DNA from: Vandiemenella viatica
Lineage: Eukaryota > Arthropoda > Insecta > Orthoptera > Morabidae
DNA length: 64,000 bases
Assembly: GCA_031002005.1 (NCBI GenBank)
Contig: JARYHS010013630.1
Coordinates: 232,941,539 to 233,005,538 of the forward strand
Direction: 5' to 3'
Of the stretch, positions 1-12,712 are shown one piece after another. Both the position numbers and the translations under genes were made by a program. The number at the start of each line of letters is the position of its first letter. Positions within the stretch are counted from its first letter, which is position 1. The notes beneath the pieces were generated by a model that worked only from the letters and a program-made list of their open reading frames with translations, did no database searches and was not told where the DNA came from.

Positions 1-1374
1 CATTTATCCTGGATCGGATTGACAACTGGCATTTGATATTACAGCTGAAGGTGTAAGTAATCTCAGCTTTTTAGGAAATAATTTGTTTTCATGAGCGCTA
101 CGTAACTTTGCTCGAATAAAAATAGTTCCTCACCGATCGCGATGTATGCGGCCTGGAGAAGGATTAAAACTTTTATTCCACGCAGAACATAAGTTGCTAA
201 GATTTATTTTTAATTTCATTTGCCTTCACTTACGCCATATTACAGCCATATTCAACTGTATAAGCCATTCAAACGTTGTAATATGTATGTGAATCACGAA
301 ATAGAAAGATGCAATAACTTGTGAAGTTTTCAGATCAAGTTTATATCATTATACAGTGAATGTAGTGATTCACGTGTGATGAAAGCTTAGATTTTCTGTC
401 GGTTAAATTTGAGGAATTTGTGATTAGATCGAAAGGAAACCTGAGCTAGGATGAAAACGAACTTTTTGTTACAGCGTAACGCACGAAAAGCTGCGTTGAG
501 CGTAATTTTATAACAATTAAGGATAACAACTTAAAACTTTAAACTACAGAGTAAGGTACGAGACATAGCGCTGAGCGTTGTTTTATAACAATCAAGCAAC
601 TACGAATAAAGTATTTGCTAGAACACTTCATCCAACCTGTCGTTTCAGAAGAGCTTTGAGTCTAGTATAGTATACGAAGAAACCAATTAAGAATACAACG
701 TACTGTACATACAGTGTCCCTTCCATACATTACTTCCATGCCTCATCACCAATATACGCCTTGTACACTTCCATGACCCTCCTCACCCTCCTCCTGTCCT
801 CCAATGAATCACATTCCAGCTCTTTTATCTGTCAGACTTTGTATATCATTTTGAAGAAAATCGTTGTTCAGACAAGAATTGTTCGAGAAACTTGGAAAAG
901 AGATGATTGTTGTTCACATGTGCATCAATTTACAATCAGAACAAAATTTGGTGCATTATCTGATGATTCTAATTATATTTCGGTTTGGCCTTTACAATAC
1001 ATGAATGAGTTGATTAGTACCTGTGCTGATATAAAAATGAACGCACTTAGTCAATGAAATTTGTTGTCCAATAAATTGTGGTAACTTTTAAAATAAAAAT
1101 CATTAGCCCATTTAAATATAATTATTTTCGCACTAATTAATTTAAGGAAATATTAGTTTATTTGACGGTCAGCGATTCAAGATTAGCATTTGCATTAATT
1201 TATATTATGACATAGCTCCTCTCGGAAAAAAATAATGTTAGGATATAGAAGTTTTAATTAAGCTTGGTAAGAAATTAAAATGTTACCATCACGAGATGAG
1301 GAAAGGCAAATAGTATTAGTTCGGCGTTCTTAAAGTGCTGTTTTCGCAGTTATACTGCACATTGCGATTGCCAA
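1..1374. other. AT-rich DNA, no gene recognised
   Basis: No reading frame here resembles a known protein. The longest open stretch (761-1057, plus, 98 codons) is of low complexity and has no recognisable domain. I see no RNA gene or clear repeat. Confidence 0.5.
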
Positions 1375-1515
1375 ATCTCTCTCTATATCGCATTTTTTGT
1401 TTGTTTGTTTCAGGACCTCGTAAAAAACTACTGACCGGATTCTGATGAGGCTTTCACAGTTTGAAAACATAGAAACTGACTTAAACTCTGCGGTTTGTCT
1501 TACCACTTTACGTGA
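1375..1515 (+). repeat. Fragment of a dispersed element with a TTTG-rich leader and a GATGAGGCTTTCACAG core
   Basis: A (TTTG)n leader at about 1399-1411 is followed by a stretch reading ACCGGATTCTGATGAGGC. This parallels the (TTTG)n leader and CATCCGATCTCGATGAAAC stretch in the array at 48.9 kb. The order of parts is the same (TTTG run, then CCGAT-type motif, then GATGAAA-type motif, then TTTGCACA or TTTCACAG), so it is probably a decayed single copy of that class. Identity is partial, so the assignment is tentative. Confidence 0.4.
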
Positions 1516-1769
1516 TCTAGCAAAGGAACAGGAAATGACAAACTGTTATTATTCTTTAAAAAGAAATTGTGCCGTTTTTAATTAATATCTTTTAGTTTGC
1601 AAGGAGAGAACTTTAACGTGGACATGGGAACAGTATGACATCCCAGGTATTCCACGTCAAGAAGGTTTATTTTGATAAGTCTTCGTTTATGAACAATCGA
1701 ATGTTAAAAGCCGCAAGTTAAAAATGGTTGATTGTCTTTCTGTAGAAAAGATGTGAAATAATAATTGCC

Positions 1770-1850
1770 GAATAACCACGCGTATTAAGGCATCGTTTTC
1801 CTAAGGTAAGGATTACAGATTCAAATCGCACCTGATATTTTTTCTTTTTT
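1770..1850 (+). repeat. tRNA-like SINE head, decayed
   Basis: The segment has a B-box-like AGATTCAAATCGC (around 1818) downstream of a TTAAGGCATCG stretch, followed by a T-rich tail. The spacing suits a tRNA-derived pol III promoter, but the A box is poor. It could be chance. Confidence 0.3.
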
Positions 1851-4479
1851 GTGTTCTTTCATTTCCCTGTCTATACTATAAAAAATTATTTCTACAAAAA
1901 ATCACCTAAATATCAACACATTTTTACGTCATAATGCTCATTTAGTTAACTTTTCTGTAAATTTTTAACAGTAGTTTTTCAATTTAGGAAAGTATTTTCT
2001 GTTCTTTTTCTGTTTTCTTATTTTCTCACTGTGACAGTTATTCCATTCTTTTCGCATCGTACAGAATACGTAAAACATATCCTCTGTTGCAAAGATGCTA
2101 TACTAGACACCAAAGAAATCATTATTTATCTAATTGTTACTCAATTACTCAGAAAAAAACTTAAATGGTAAGGACGAAATTTGTTAGACGGGTATTTCAC
2201 ATTCCGTTAGTATAATTTTTTAATCTCCTGAGTACATAAGATGTTAATTGTAATTTACATCTATAGAAAGTAATTAAGCAATGATTATTAGTTTATAAGG
2301 ATGTCCGTAGAGGAGGTTACTTTGATTTTAAAATAATTGCAAATTCGAGGCAGTCTGGGTGCTAACTGGATAAAAGTGATCCTATGATGAATGTTCCGAG
2401 TTCGTATCGTTCTACAACCAGGAATTAATATGGACTAATTTTGAAAGATAATTACATTTATAATGTTGTTGACTTTGACTTTTCAAATAAGGGATATTCG
2501 ATTTGCCCTTTTCATTAGTCTGGATGATCTACGCCTTTACGTTTACGTAACTTTAAATTTTTATTTCTTCAGGTTTTGAAATATGAAACTACAAAATAGC
2601 AATAAAGTATAATTCAAACCTTTCACAGATCTCTACAAACTCCTTCATAAGAAAAAACTTAAGACGGAAGAAACTGCCCATATAATATTATTTTAGCTTT
2701 CTTTGCTAGACGTCTTGCGGTTTGTACTGCCAAGGTTTTGTTGCTGCCTGGGATTAACAACAGATCAGAAAATAAATTTGGCTAAAAGGGATGTAGCAGG
2801 AAGGTGCTAGAGTTTAGAAAATGAGAACTGGAAATAAATAATAATTCCATTCCAATAGGTTGTGACCTAATTACTCACAACGAGAGGTGGATAGCAAATA
2901 AAAATAAACAAATAACCATAATTTTATAACGAGTACGGATGGTTGTCATTATAGATTTAATTTGCAGTCTGACGTTAGGGCATTTAGTTCCCAAGTCTGA
3001 TGAATCCTCACTCACTGGGCTAGATTAATCGCACTGCTGTGTATAGAACCTCAGCATCTTAAATATGATTGTTAGCAGTAATTAGTAACAATATAATAAT
3101 ATCAATAGGAGCAATAGTAATAATTAATAATAGAATCAGTAACAGAAATTTGAATGATTATTAATAGTATAAGCTGGTTACTACTCAATTTTTGAATGTT
3201 TTAAATTATATATTACATGTACTGGAAGATATGGCGTTCCTCCTTTAGGTGATTGATCCCACTCTATTCGTGAGGGTATTGTTATTATTTACAGGAATTA
3301 GGCCCTATTAGAAACTACGTATTTGCAACCGTTCAAGACTCGATTGTGAACTGACACGCTGAAATGTAATAAGCTTTGTAACACAGTAGTGTGCAAGCAT
3401 TGACAGAATTTTGTTAATATTAAATTTTGTTGTCAATAAAATAATTTATGTCACAGTTATTGAATTAAAAAGCTGTCATTAGGGTTAATACCAAGCTAAA
3501 TATTTCTAATCGCCTATTATCGAACCGGTTAAAAATATTAATGCGGTGTAGTAGTAATCTTTCCCTGAATCACTCGTGTATGTTGTTCAATTTTTCCAAT
3601 TTAGCTGAAATGAATTGTTTATAAAAACATTGATGAGCGGTTAAATAGCATAAGTAAGAAAGCCGGAAATACTTGCGCAGAAATTGGCTGCCTAAGACAT
3701 ATTACATTTAAAAGATTATTTTAGCCGTTCCTCAGGTCGACAAGTGTTATGAGGGCCAGTCAAAATACAACTGTTGAATAAAACGATTATTTCAACAATA
3801 AAAAACAAAACACACGCTCCCTGCTAGAGCTGTCTGAGATCCGGACTTCGTACTAGATGGTTTTTTGTGCCATAAGCTTAAAATCAACTCCTATTTCTCT
3901 CTTTCAGATGTATACTCATTGGATTAATACAATACATTGTGTGTCACCGACTACAATTCAGTCAAACAGTTTTTATTTGTTTCGTGCAGCATAAGGGAAA
4001 CACTCATTTTATTAAAAAATTGTAATTTTGTAGTAACCCTGCCAGCTTATTAATAAGAGCAGACAGAGTAACTTCCACTGGAGCCATGGATAAGGATCGA
4101 TCATAGAAGATCGACCATTGTTCTGATACGAATATTCGTCATAGGTTCCTACTGCAACACCTGACAGGTTATATGGCTGAGTACATTCAGATATTAACAG
4201 TGAGGAAGCTAGGATAAATTACGGTAAACGGCAATTACCTATTTACATGAGCAATGACTGATGGCATACGTGAATATTTACATTGTTCAATTGGCGTTTG
4301 AATAAAACAGTATTATAGATGGGGTCAAGGACTAGGCGAGCATGTAACTGATGGGTGCCTCACAGCCCAAATTAACTGGAATATTGATAATATCTCTATA
4401 AGACTATGCCCCCATAATATGCCCAAATTCATGTATCTCCGATTATCCACACCCAGCTATCACAGCAGAGCTCACCTTA
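1851..4479. other. AT-rich DNA, no gene recognised
   Basis: Stop codons are dense in all frames. I see no protein domain, RNA gene or repeat that matches another part of the window. Confidence 0.5.
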
Positions 4480-4610
4480 GTAGCAGACGCCAGGCATTAT
4501 CTTCTTCTCCGCAACCACCGCCTCGGCGGCGCCGACGCATCCCGACGCCCTCGGCGTCGATGTGGTACGCTGAAAGACTTCGTAGAGAGACCGACAGACC
4601 CCTGCTCCAA
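4480..4610. other. CpG-rich patch
   Basis: A short stretch rich in CG dinucleotides (GGCGGCGCCGACGC and CCCTCGGCGTCGATG) stands out from AT-rich flanks. The 67-codon frame through it on the plus strand has no recognisable domain. It could be a regulatory segment, an exon fragment or part of a GC-rich repeat; sequence alone does not decide. Confidence 0.35.
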
Positions 4611-6454
4611 GGGTTTAAATAGATACTCCCTCTTCCTATCATCACTGTGTCGAGAGGGCAATACTCCTCGCTAACCTGATGTATGAAGTCATTTTACCAG
4701 CTTGCAGTAATGACAGGCAACTAGCATGCTGATATGCGTGCTACTTCTCATGTCATAGCTCCTATTGCTTAACTTTTTCATTCTCGCCCACCCTGGATAC
4801 TGACTTGAATATTAATTTAAAGCTCTTAGGCCTAGATCACTACAATATACATAGTTTGAGGTACACTGAAAAATCAATATTGTTTCGTGAAGATCACCTG
4901 AAATTCAAAAATAGAATCTTGGTAAGTAAATGAATTAACAGCCAATAAAGATTTTCATCATGTCTGTGTTACATATACATCTCTGACAGCATGCCCATAG
5001 AAATTAAAGTCTACTTCGCTCAATAAATAAAATGTATCATTTGAATACACGATGCCAAATGAAACACTGTATGTACCAGTGCACTGTCATAAGTTGTACT
5101 AGGGCATTCGAACGATGCAGGGTATATATAGGTAGGTGACATTCCATGTGACTATGAACCTAAATGTACGTCAGAAATGATAGGTATCACCTATGTTGGT
5201 AACAGGAATTTTTTCTATAATGGTTTCTAAGGAAAAACGAATAGCAATTAATCATTATATTTTCTACTGTTATTTTTCGTAATGTGGGTAAACTTTCTGT
5301 GATTAGATTTTCGGAGCGTTTGGCTATGATGTTTTTAAATAACTGTATTTGATTTAGAATGATGGAAAATTATATTCAGATTAAAAAGTTTCTAAGTAAA
5401 GTATTATTTCAAAAATTAATAAATATAATATATTTGTTTGATGTATTTCGTTATTACCTAGGTTTAGTGTAAACGTTCTCTGAGGTTTAATAAACTTCTG
5501 TGTTTGTAATCTTCTGTCAAAGAAAATTTTAAGTTATAACTTGATTCAAGAAGCTTCTGTAAAGCATAGAGCCTAAACATCGGATGCTCTTAACCTTTCA
5601 TGAATTTCTGCATTAGTCGTCGTAAATACACAAAAAACAACACATTACTTTAAACGAATATCGCATTAAAATTTTTGTATCTCTGCCTCCCATTTTAATT
5701 TTTGCCTCTGCTATACAACAGAAAATATCTTTTTAGTTGGCATCACAGTTACACTTTATTCCAACAATGTAAGTGCAAATAAAATAAAATTCTGTTATTT
5801 AGTTGAAATGTTTCTTTTACCGATATAAGCCCAAAAAAGTAAATTCAGTTATTAATATTGAATTTCCTTGTTAGCCAAGCAGCGCTGTGGTGGCGGCAAG
5901 TGTAAATAAAAGTTCGGGTATCATCGGAGTAGCCGAAGGTTTCCGAGTTATCGAGGTCACGTCGGGCCTCCAGTTTCAACGCATTACAACATTCTATCAA
6001 AGTGGATTAAAACCTGTGAATTTGGATTAAGTATCAAGAGGTACCTGTGTAGAATTCGTAACACATATTTTGTCTGATACGATGAACTTTTGTGTTCATT
6101 ATGTGTATATGGAGAGCAGTCGCGGATCTAGGAATTTTCCGAACCGGGGCAAAAACTGTAAGATTATCTCCCCTTCTATTATTATTTTGCTGTCCCCATT
6201 GTTGCCACCCTGAGTGTCTCTGCCTTGATTGTCACTACTCCCAAAACAGATAAAAAGATCGCCGCGACTTAAATTCCGCCCGGGACAAGCGTTCCGGTAT
6301 GTCCTTCGCCCCTCTAGATCCGGCACTGATGAAAAGTAATCAATTCCATTTGCATTCAGCTTGCACCTAATACATATGAAGCAGTCACTATGAAGAGTCT
6401 GACCTTACCTCTGGGAGCATGTTGCAGGTATGTGAGTGATTGTCGTTAGGTAGG
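4611..6454. other. AT-rich DNA, no gene recognised
   Basis: No domain or RNA gene seen. The 75-codon minus frame at 6099-6326 has no family resemblance. Confidence 0.45.
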
Positions 6455-6615
6455 GATAGTGAGCGGCGCCGGCAGTGGTGCAGACATTAACTGAGGGAAG
6501 CAGTGCTGAGGCAGGACCTCCGGTTCGCGTGCTGCTCGGCGGTCGTGAATTAAATTAGCAGCCGGCCTGCCTGCCAAGCGGGCGAGATACCGGGGTGCCA
6601 GCACACTCTAGACAC
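6455..6615. other. CpG-rich patch
   Basis: The stretch contains GCGGCGCCGGCAGTGG and GCCTGCCTGCCAAGCGGGC. It is GC-rich against its surroundings, has no long frame and no assigned function. Confidence 0.35.
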
Positions 6616-6756
6616 TGTACATCAGCTGGAGCTCCCTGGTTTCAAGTCCACCCTCAGCGAACAGCGATTTAAATCCAACACAGTTTCAAAACGGAAAGTG
6701 AATCCATAGCTTACAACAACTTGCGAGATTTTTTCGTGATTGCTTTCAAGTTGTGG

Positions 6757-6990
6757 AAATTTTTTTTTTTTTTAACTGCTTTACGTCTCTTTTTAACATT
6801 GAGGTCTTTAGAGACGGGAAAGGATGGGGGTCAAGGATGGAGGTAAGGATTGGGAAGGAATTCGGCCATGGCCTTTTGAAGGAAGCATCCCGGCATTTGC
6901 CTGGAGTGATTTGGGGAAACCATGGAAAACCCAAATCTGGATGCCCGGACGGGGATTCGAACCGCCGTCCTCCCGAATGACGCAGCTTTC
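6757..6990 (-). mobile_element. tRNA-derived SINE, family 1 (CCATGGTTT core)
   Basis: Read on the minus strand the order is: a pol III B box (GCGGTTCGAATCCCC, near 6950), the body motif GGGTTTTCCATGGTTTCCCC, then AATGCCGGGATGCTTCCTTC, then AAAGGCCATGGCCGAATTCC, then a CCTTTCCCGTCTCTAAAGAC stretch and a poly(A) tail (seen as T's at 6760-6774 on the plus strand). The A-box half of the tRNA-like head is unclear, so the 5' end is approximate. Related copies lie at 15292, 23165, 45531 and 54116. It is non-coding and would depend on LINE enzymes for movement. Confidence 0.8.
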
Positions 6991-7474
6991 AAAGAAAAGA
7001 CAGCTTTGACAGGTTATGGGCACTCACATTGCAAATGTCATCTGTTTGAGTCGTGCGTTGAGCGTATTCGTCGTTACTTAAGTGTAGTGTCCTCCTTACC
7101 GAATACAAACTAAAAATAGCTTAATAGTAACTTAGCTGTGCATGTACGAATGTATGTATATAAGAAGGCAAGGGACGAATGGCAACAGCAACGTTTTCAC
7201 TTGTATGTATCATCATACTAATTAGCAAACCTTGTAAACCAGAAATTAAATACTTAACTCAAACGAACGAAAACTGACTTTTACTTCTATCAGTATTCCC
7301 ACCGTAATTCACACTGTAATTTGTAATAATCAGTGAAGTAATTCACATTATATTTTTCAGTGTTTTATAACATTGAATTTGTTTATGAATTTAAGAGGTT
7401 TACAACAATAAAATTTGGAGTTCCTAGGTTTGCTAATTAGTATGACGGAATGAAGTGAATAAAAGTCACGGTTC

Positions 7475-7672
7475 TTAGCCTGAATTCTGGTGCAACTAAG
7501 AATATTTGCAAATTATGATTTGTTCTTATGAGCTACACCAGAAAGCTCCGTGTCTCGGATTTCACATTAAACTGTAGTACCGGAGGAAATAATGTGGCAT
7601 CCCCTTTATAATATGGGCTTAGTACGCCTCCTTCTGGAAGATCCAAACAACCGTCGGGTTATGGAATCAGTT
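7475..7672 (+). mobile_element. Decayed SINE, family 2 (body and tail)
   Basis: The copy shows the family 2 body motif CATTAAACTGTAG (around 7564), then GGGCTTAGTACGCCTCC, GGAAGATCC and the tail-like GTCGGGTTATGGAATCAG. These occur in the same order as in the copies at 63003 (plus) and 25690 (minus). No clear tRNA-like head remains. Confidence 0.55.
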
Positions 7673-8570
7673 TTATTACATAAAACAGAAAGTCGGGAAG
7701 GTTCAAATGCTAGCAAAGTTATTGCAGAAAACATTAGGACTCATTAGGAAGTAAAATAGGTCATCACTCTCCAAAAACTGCCTGAATAGAAAACTAGAAG
7801 TGAAACTTCCAAATAAGAAATATTTTTATAAAACGATATATACCATGTCCAGAGAAGCTCATTTACGCCAATGGTCAATATTATAAAATCGAATTATATA
7901 CTGGTAATTTTTATATTTTAGGTAGAAATCCTGAAACCCGTTCCCATGGGGAAAAAAAATCATTGTTTCTTCACAGTGATTTAGAAATTAAAGTTACACG
8001 CAGGCACCTGGATACAAAATCGCAGGTCAAATATTTATTTGCTGTCACTGTAATGATTATTTATAACCTTCTATGATATATGACAGGAGAGAACACATTC
8101 CTAACAACAGCAGTTCAATAGTCCATAAGAGCAAAAGAGACGATTTGCTGATGGAACACCACTGTCTGGATAAAATTTTTAAATACATATCTTCCAGTTC
8201 TTGAAGATACGGATATTTTGCCAGCAATCTTAACAATTATTCTCATTTTTATGGGTCTGGTCTACACTTGAGTCTGTATGGTGTCGGTAACTTGTAACTG
8301 GACCATATGGATCCATAATTATGATTACTACAGTAAAGTATACAATGTGAATGAAGGTTCTCGTTGCTGTATTCTAATTTATTGGCAGCAGATGAATTAA
8401 TTCCAAATACTGTTGAATCTATCCTTGAACTATGAGATTTCACTTATTGACTCGTATGTCTTTAAAGCAATAACATTTTCGCTAGTCTCTGCATAGAAAT
8501 TTTATTATTTGACGTTCGTTTAAATTGGATAGTAATTTTTCATTACCATATGCAGAAAAATTTTCAATGG
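7673..8570. other. AT-rich DNA, no gene recognised
   Basis: No domain, RNA gene or repeat family was seen in this stretch. Confidence 0.45.
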
Positions 8571-8633
8571 CAAAGTATATATATATATATATATTTTTTT
8601 TTATTTTTTTTTATTTTTTTTTTTTTGCTGTCG
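8571..8633 (-). repeat. A-rich and (TA)n tail of the RTE-like LINE
   Basis: On the minus strand the LINE stop codon (8634-8636) is followed within about 10 bases by an A-rich run and then by (TA)n. A very short 3' untranslated region ending in a simple repeat is typical of RTE-clade LINEs. This supports the strand and the 3' boundary of the element. Confidence 0.65.
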
Positions 8634-10050
8634 TCAGTCTTTTGACTGGTTTGATGCAATCCTCCATCCCTTCCTATCCTGTGCTAACCTCTTCATTTCT
8701 ACATACCCCTTACAACCCACGTCCTCAATTATCTGCTTCATATATTCTAATCTCTGCCTTCCTCTACAGTTCTTACCTTCAACTGTTCCCTCCACTAACA
8801 AATTAACCAATCCAGAATGTCTCAAAATATGACCTACCAGCCTGTCTCTTCTTTCCGTAAGCTTCTTCCATAAACTTCTTTTCTCACCCATCATTTCCAA
8901 AACTCTTTCATTTCTTACTTTGTCTGTCCACCTAATTTTCAGCATTCTTCTGTAGCACTACATTTCAAATGCTTCAAGTTTCTTTCTTTCCGGTATTCCT
9001 AAAGTCCATGTTTCGCTACCGTAAAGTGCTGTGCTCCACACATAGAGTTTTAAGAAGTTCTTTCTAATTCCTAGATCAATATTTGAAACTAAAAGGTTTC
9101 TCTTTTTCATGAAGGCTCTTTTTGCTAGTGCTATTCTGCTTTTAACATCATTCCTGCTTCGGCCATCGGTTGTAATTTTGCTTCCCAAGTAACAGAACTC
9201 ACTCACTTCTCCTATTGCATCAGATCCTATTTTTATATTTAATCTGCTAGTATTGGTATCATTTCTGCTACATTTCATCACTTTTGTTTTACTTTGATTT
9301 ATATTCAGTCCAAAGTCTTCCTTCAGTATTTTGTTCATGCCATTCAATAACTTCTCAATATCCTCAGCCCTCTCTGCTAATAAGACAATGTCGTCAGCAA
9401 ATCGTAGCATACTGATTTTTTCTCCCTGAAAACTTATGCCACATGGAAATTTTTCTTTGACTTTCTTCATTGCTTCTTCTACATACAAGTTGAATATTAA
9501 CGGGGATAGACTACAACCTTGTCTCACACCCTTTTTAACTGATGCATGTCTCTCGTGATTCTCTACTTTTATTACAGCCACTTGATTCTTATATAGTTTA
9601 TAGAGTATTCTTCTATCTCGATACTTTAGGCCTGACTTCTTTAAAATTTTGAACATCTTGTCCCACCTAACATTATCAAAAGCTTTTTCTAAATCAACAA
9701 ATGCCATAAAAGTATCTTTGTTTTTCTTCATCCGCCCTTCAAGTATTAATCTTAAAGACAGAATTGCTTCCCTTGTACCGCGATTTTTCCTAAACCCAAA
9801 CTGATCTTCACCTAATATCTCTTCTACTACCCTTTCCATCCTTCTGTATATTATTCTGGTCAGTAATTTTGAGGCATGTGATGTTAGACTAATGGTGCAA
9901 TAATTCTCACATTTGTCGGCTTTTGCTTTCTTTGGAAGTGTGAAGATGATATTTTTATTAAAATCAGTAGGAATTTCTTCTACTATATAATTTCCTAAGC
10001 TCGCGCACTCCCTCATTCGCTCACTCACCTCTATAGCTACTGGCTGGAAA
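8634..10050 (-). pseudogene. RTE-like non-LTR retrotransposon reverse transcriptase, 5'-truncated
   Basis: The frame encodes the reverse transcriptase and C-terminal part of a LINE polyprotein. Motifs in order from the N end are: NYCTISLTSHASKLL (RT block 2), EDQFGFRKNRGT, FVDLEKAFDNV (block A with the first catalytic Asp), GVRQGCSLSPLIFNLYVEE (block B), MLRFADDIVLL (block C, catalytic Asp pair intact), then a YLGSKIT block and SETWTL. One TAG at 8958-8960 interrupts the frame after LEAFEM. The same frame then continues with CYRRMLKIRWTDKVRNE for about 100 more codons to a TGA at 8634-8636, so the TAG probably replaced a Trp codon (inferred from the family). The endonuclease domain is missing: homology stops near 10050, as expected for incomplete reverse transcription. 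The clade call (RTE or BovB-like) comes from the C-terminal motifs and the short simple-repeat 3' end; another clade is possible. Confidence 0.85.
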
Positions 10051-12599
10051 ACAGTGACTTCACGAACTGGCCTTCACTCGCAAATTGTATTTTAAATTGG
10101 AGGATAAGTGGAACTGCGAGTGCTTTTCAGTGATATGTTGCTAATAAAAGTAACAAAAAATACTTTAATAAAACTTAAATTTATTTATGGTCTCTGCTGT
10201 AACCACGAATTCCAACTGTCATTTTGGCCTAGGCTAAATTTCAATTTTATTAAAACTTCTGTTTATGTTGCTGCTTGAACAAAGTTTATACATTATAGTT
10301 TATGTGCTTTTTACGTGGTCTTTTTTCATGTTCGCTGTAAGTAAGTTATTAGCTTATTTAAAGAGGAAATCAGACTAAATATGTTTCCAAATCGAGAATT
10401 CTGGAAATTCATTTCTTCGGAGTTGGTCAACTATTTAATAATCTGGAATCTGTACAAAGTTCTCTGGCCGTTACAGACACTTTGACCTAAGATTACATTA
10501 TGAATGTTTGCCCAGCCTCAATAAAAAACAACGTGATGCTTTCGAAGCAAACAGGAATTATTCAAATCTTGCAGAGTGAACGTGTAGGGACAATTACAAG
10601 TCAAAATTATATTTCAGCAAGTTAGAGTCTACGACCTCTGTACAATTGTTAGATAGAGCGATCGTCCATATCCGTGTTTAATGCCTCTATTAATACGCTT
10701 GAGTTCTTCAAGTCCAAAAAATTTTATTCATCCTAAAGGTGAAACACAAGTCAAATGCGTGTTTGGTCAGATCAAGTCAACCTTTACACAATCTTTGACC
10801 CTAAAAACTAGAACTATTCTAGATCTGTTACTATACGGGAAAAAAACGGTCATGGGTTTACCCTAGCGTATAATAACGGTGCAACTGTTGAAAAACTTAG
10901 GAGAGTAGACAATCATCAATTCAATATACAAAACTAAGTGAAAGCCCATGATCGTGTTTCAGGCATGGTCAAAGTTCTTTCTGTGTAATTACTGATTTTA
11001 GAGTCAAAGATAATGACAGCTTGACATGATCTGGCCCGCGTTTCACCCTCTAGGTTCGTTCAGCAATAATCAAATAAATTATGCTGCAGCTGAAGGCAGT
11101 TGGAATGTCTGAAATAAGAGGGGGAGACTAAGCACTGTATAGTAAAGGGACCAAAATCGTGAGCACGTAACTTGATCTGACGGAAGTATGTACTGAACCT
11201 GTATGTGACCTTATGGTTGTTTTCTCTTGAGTTTTAAGGTAGTTAGATGTATTTTTAAAAAATGTATTAAACAAGAATAGAGGTGATAACACTAAAGTAG
11301 AATGTAAAAATGATCAATGATCGTGATCGCTTGATTTGCTCTGGCTGAAATATGTAGTGAACTTGTATTTGGCCCTCAGTATTCGCTCTGTAAAACTTAT
11401 TGTAAAAATTATTGTTTACTTTTAAGGAAGTTAGAATGCGGAAGGCATATTTGTAAAGACAAACATGGTCCAACTATATAATGGAAAACGATGGGAGGAT
11501 GCAATTTTTCCACCTGATCTGACTAAAATACGAACTTAAATTTTTAAAATGAATTCAGTTTAATAAAAATATTACCATCTTTTTTTTACTGGACCAGATT
11601 TTTCTCATTGAAACCGTAATATGTTTGACTGCGAAAAATAAATATTGATGTAAATAATTTCATGATAACCAAGTTTTCTAAAGCCATGTCAGCAATTAAG
11701 GTGTTCTGAGTACTTGGCGTGGTTCACCAAACACAAGTTTTATGCTGTAAAGAGAGGTTAGTTGTAAGGAAACAGTAACATTTGAAGCCCCAGTACACGC
11801 CAATAACTTATTAAAATGAGGCGATATTAAGCTACGGCGGCTTCTCAGCTTATGAACGTAGATATATGCTTGCTTTCAGAGCTCAGTGGTAGTTGAGAAG
11901 TAGAGAGTCGCTGATAGTTATCACAAGGACGCGGAGATGTGTTTTCGGCAGCCATCGATTAACGGCGCCTGTTTAGGGGATTACATCATATTGAGAATGA
12001 TCTGAAGCCTGTGAGTGTATTCATTTGTAAAGAATCAGGTTGATTGTGTTTTATGAGATCCTTGTTGAATGAGTGAGCTCTAACTTTTAGTATCAAATCA
12101 TTTAATGCTATTTTCAAGTTAAGAATTTGCAATCTTCCGTAATACTAGATTTCGATAGCTAACTATAATTTTGTTTTTGGGCCTATCGGCGTATCCGCGC
12201 GTCACAAACTGTTTATCTTGTGAACAGTAGTGCTAATTCCGGAATTTAGTTACTTTTATTTGTCAATAGAAGCGCTCTACATTTTGCCTAACGGACCTCA
12301 CCTGGTGTCAGGACACTAATGAGGACGAAAAGATTTAATTTAAGGACTAATTTAAACAAATCTTCATAAGCTGATTATCAATATCAAATGTTGCAACGGT
12401 TCGACATTTCACAGGACCATAACGTAAAATTAAACCAAACTTATTACGCAGCTCAAGGTGAGAAAACTGTATCTGATGGTATAATAATCAATGAATAAAT
12501 TAACAACTCACCGTATATATATTATATATAATTATCTACCAGCCAATGCGGCTCAGTGCGCCGAAGCACCACACACTGGTCCGAAGAGGTTTAAGGGAA
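10051..12599. other. AT-rich DNA, no gene recognised
   Basis: No domain, RNA gene or family repeat identified. Frames at 10681-10866 (plus) and 11267-11473 (minus) show no resemblance to known proteins. Confidence 0.45.
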
Positions 12600-12712
12600 C
12601 GGCCACAAGCAAACCAGGCCTCCACCTACAGATCGTCCTGAATGCGTGTTTTGGGTGGTTTATCGCAGCCATCGAAGCGAATGCCGGGACTTTCCCAATA
12701 TCCATCTCATAA
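12600..12712 (+). repeat. Possible decayed SINE body
   Basis: The motif GTTTTGGGTGGTTTATCGC followed by GAATGCCGGGACTTTCCC resembles the family 1 SINE core (TGGGTTTTCCATGGTTT, then AATGCCGGGATG). It has diverged and no promoter boxes are visible. Confidence 0.35.

Noticed and set aside
6746..7113. Five overlapping short frames around 6.75-7.1 kb
   Set aside because: They lie within a SINE copy; the nucleotide features (B box, core, A tail) explain the region.
7141..7200. TATATAAG motif as a promoter
   Set aside because: Such motifs are expected often in AT-rich DNA and no gene follows.
8525..8806. 93-codon plus frame with a hydrophobic run (membrane-like)
   Set aside because: The hydrophobic stretch is the translated T-rich tail of the minus-strand LINE.
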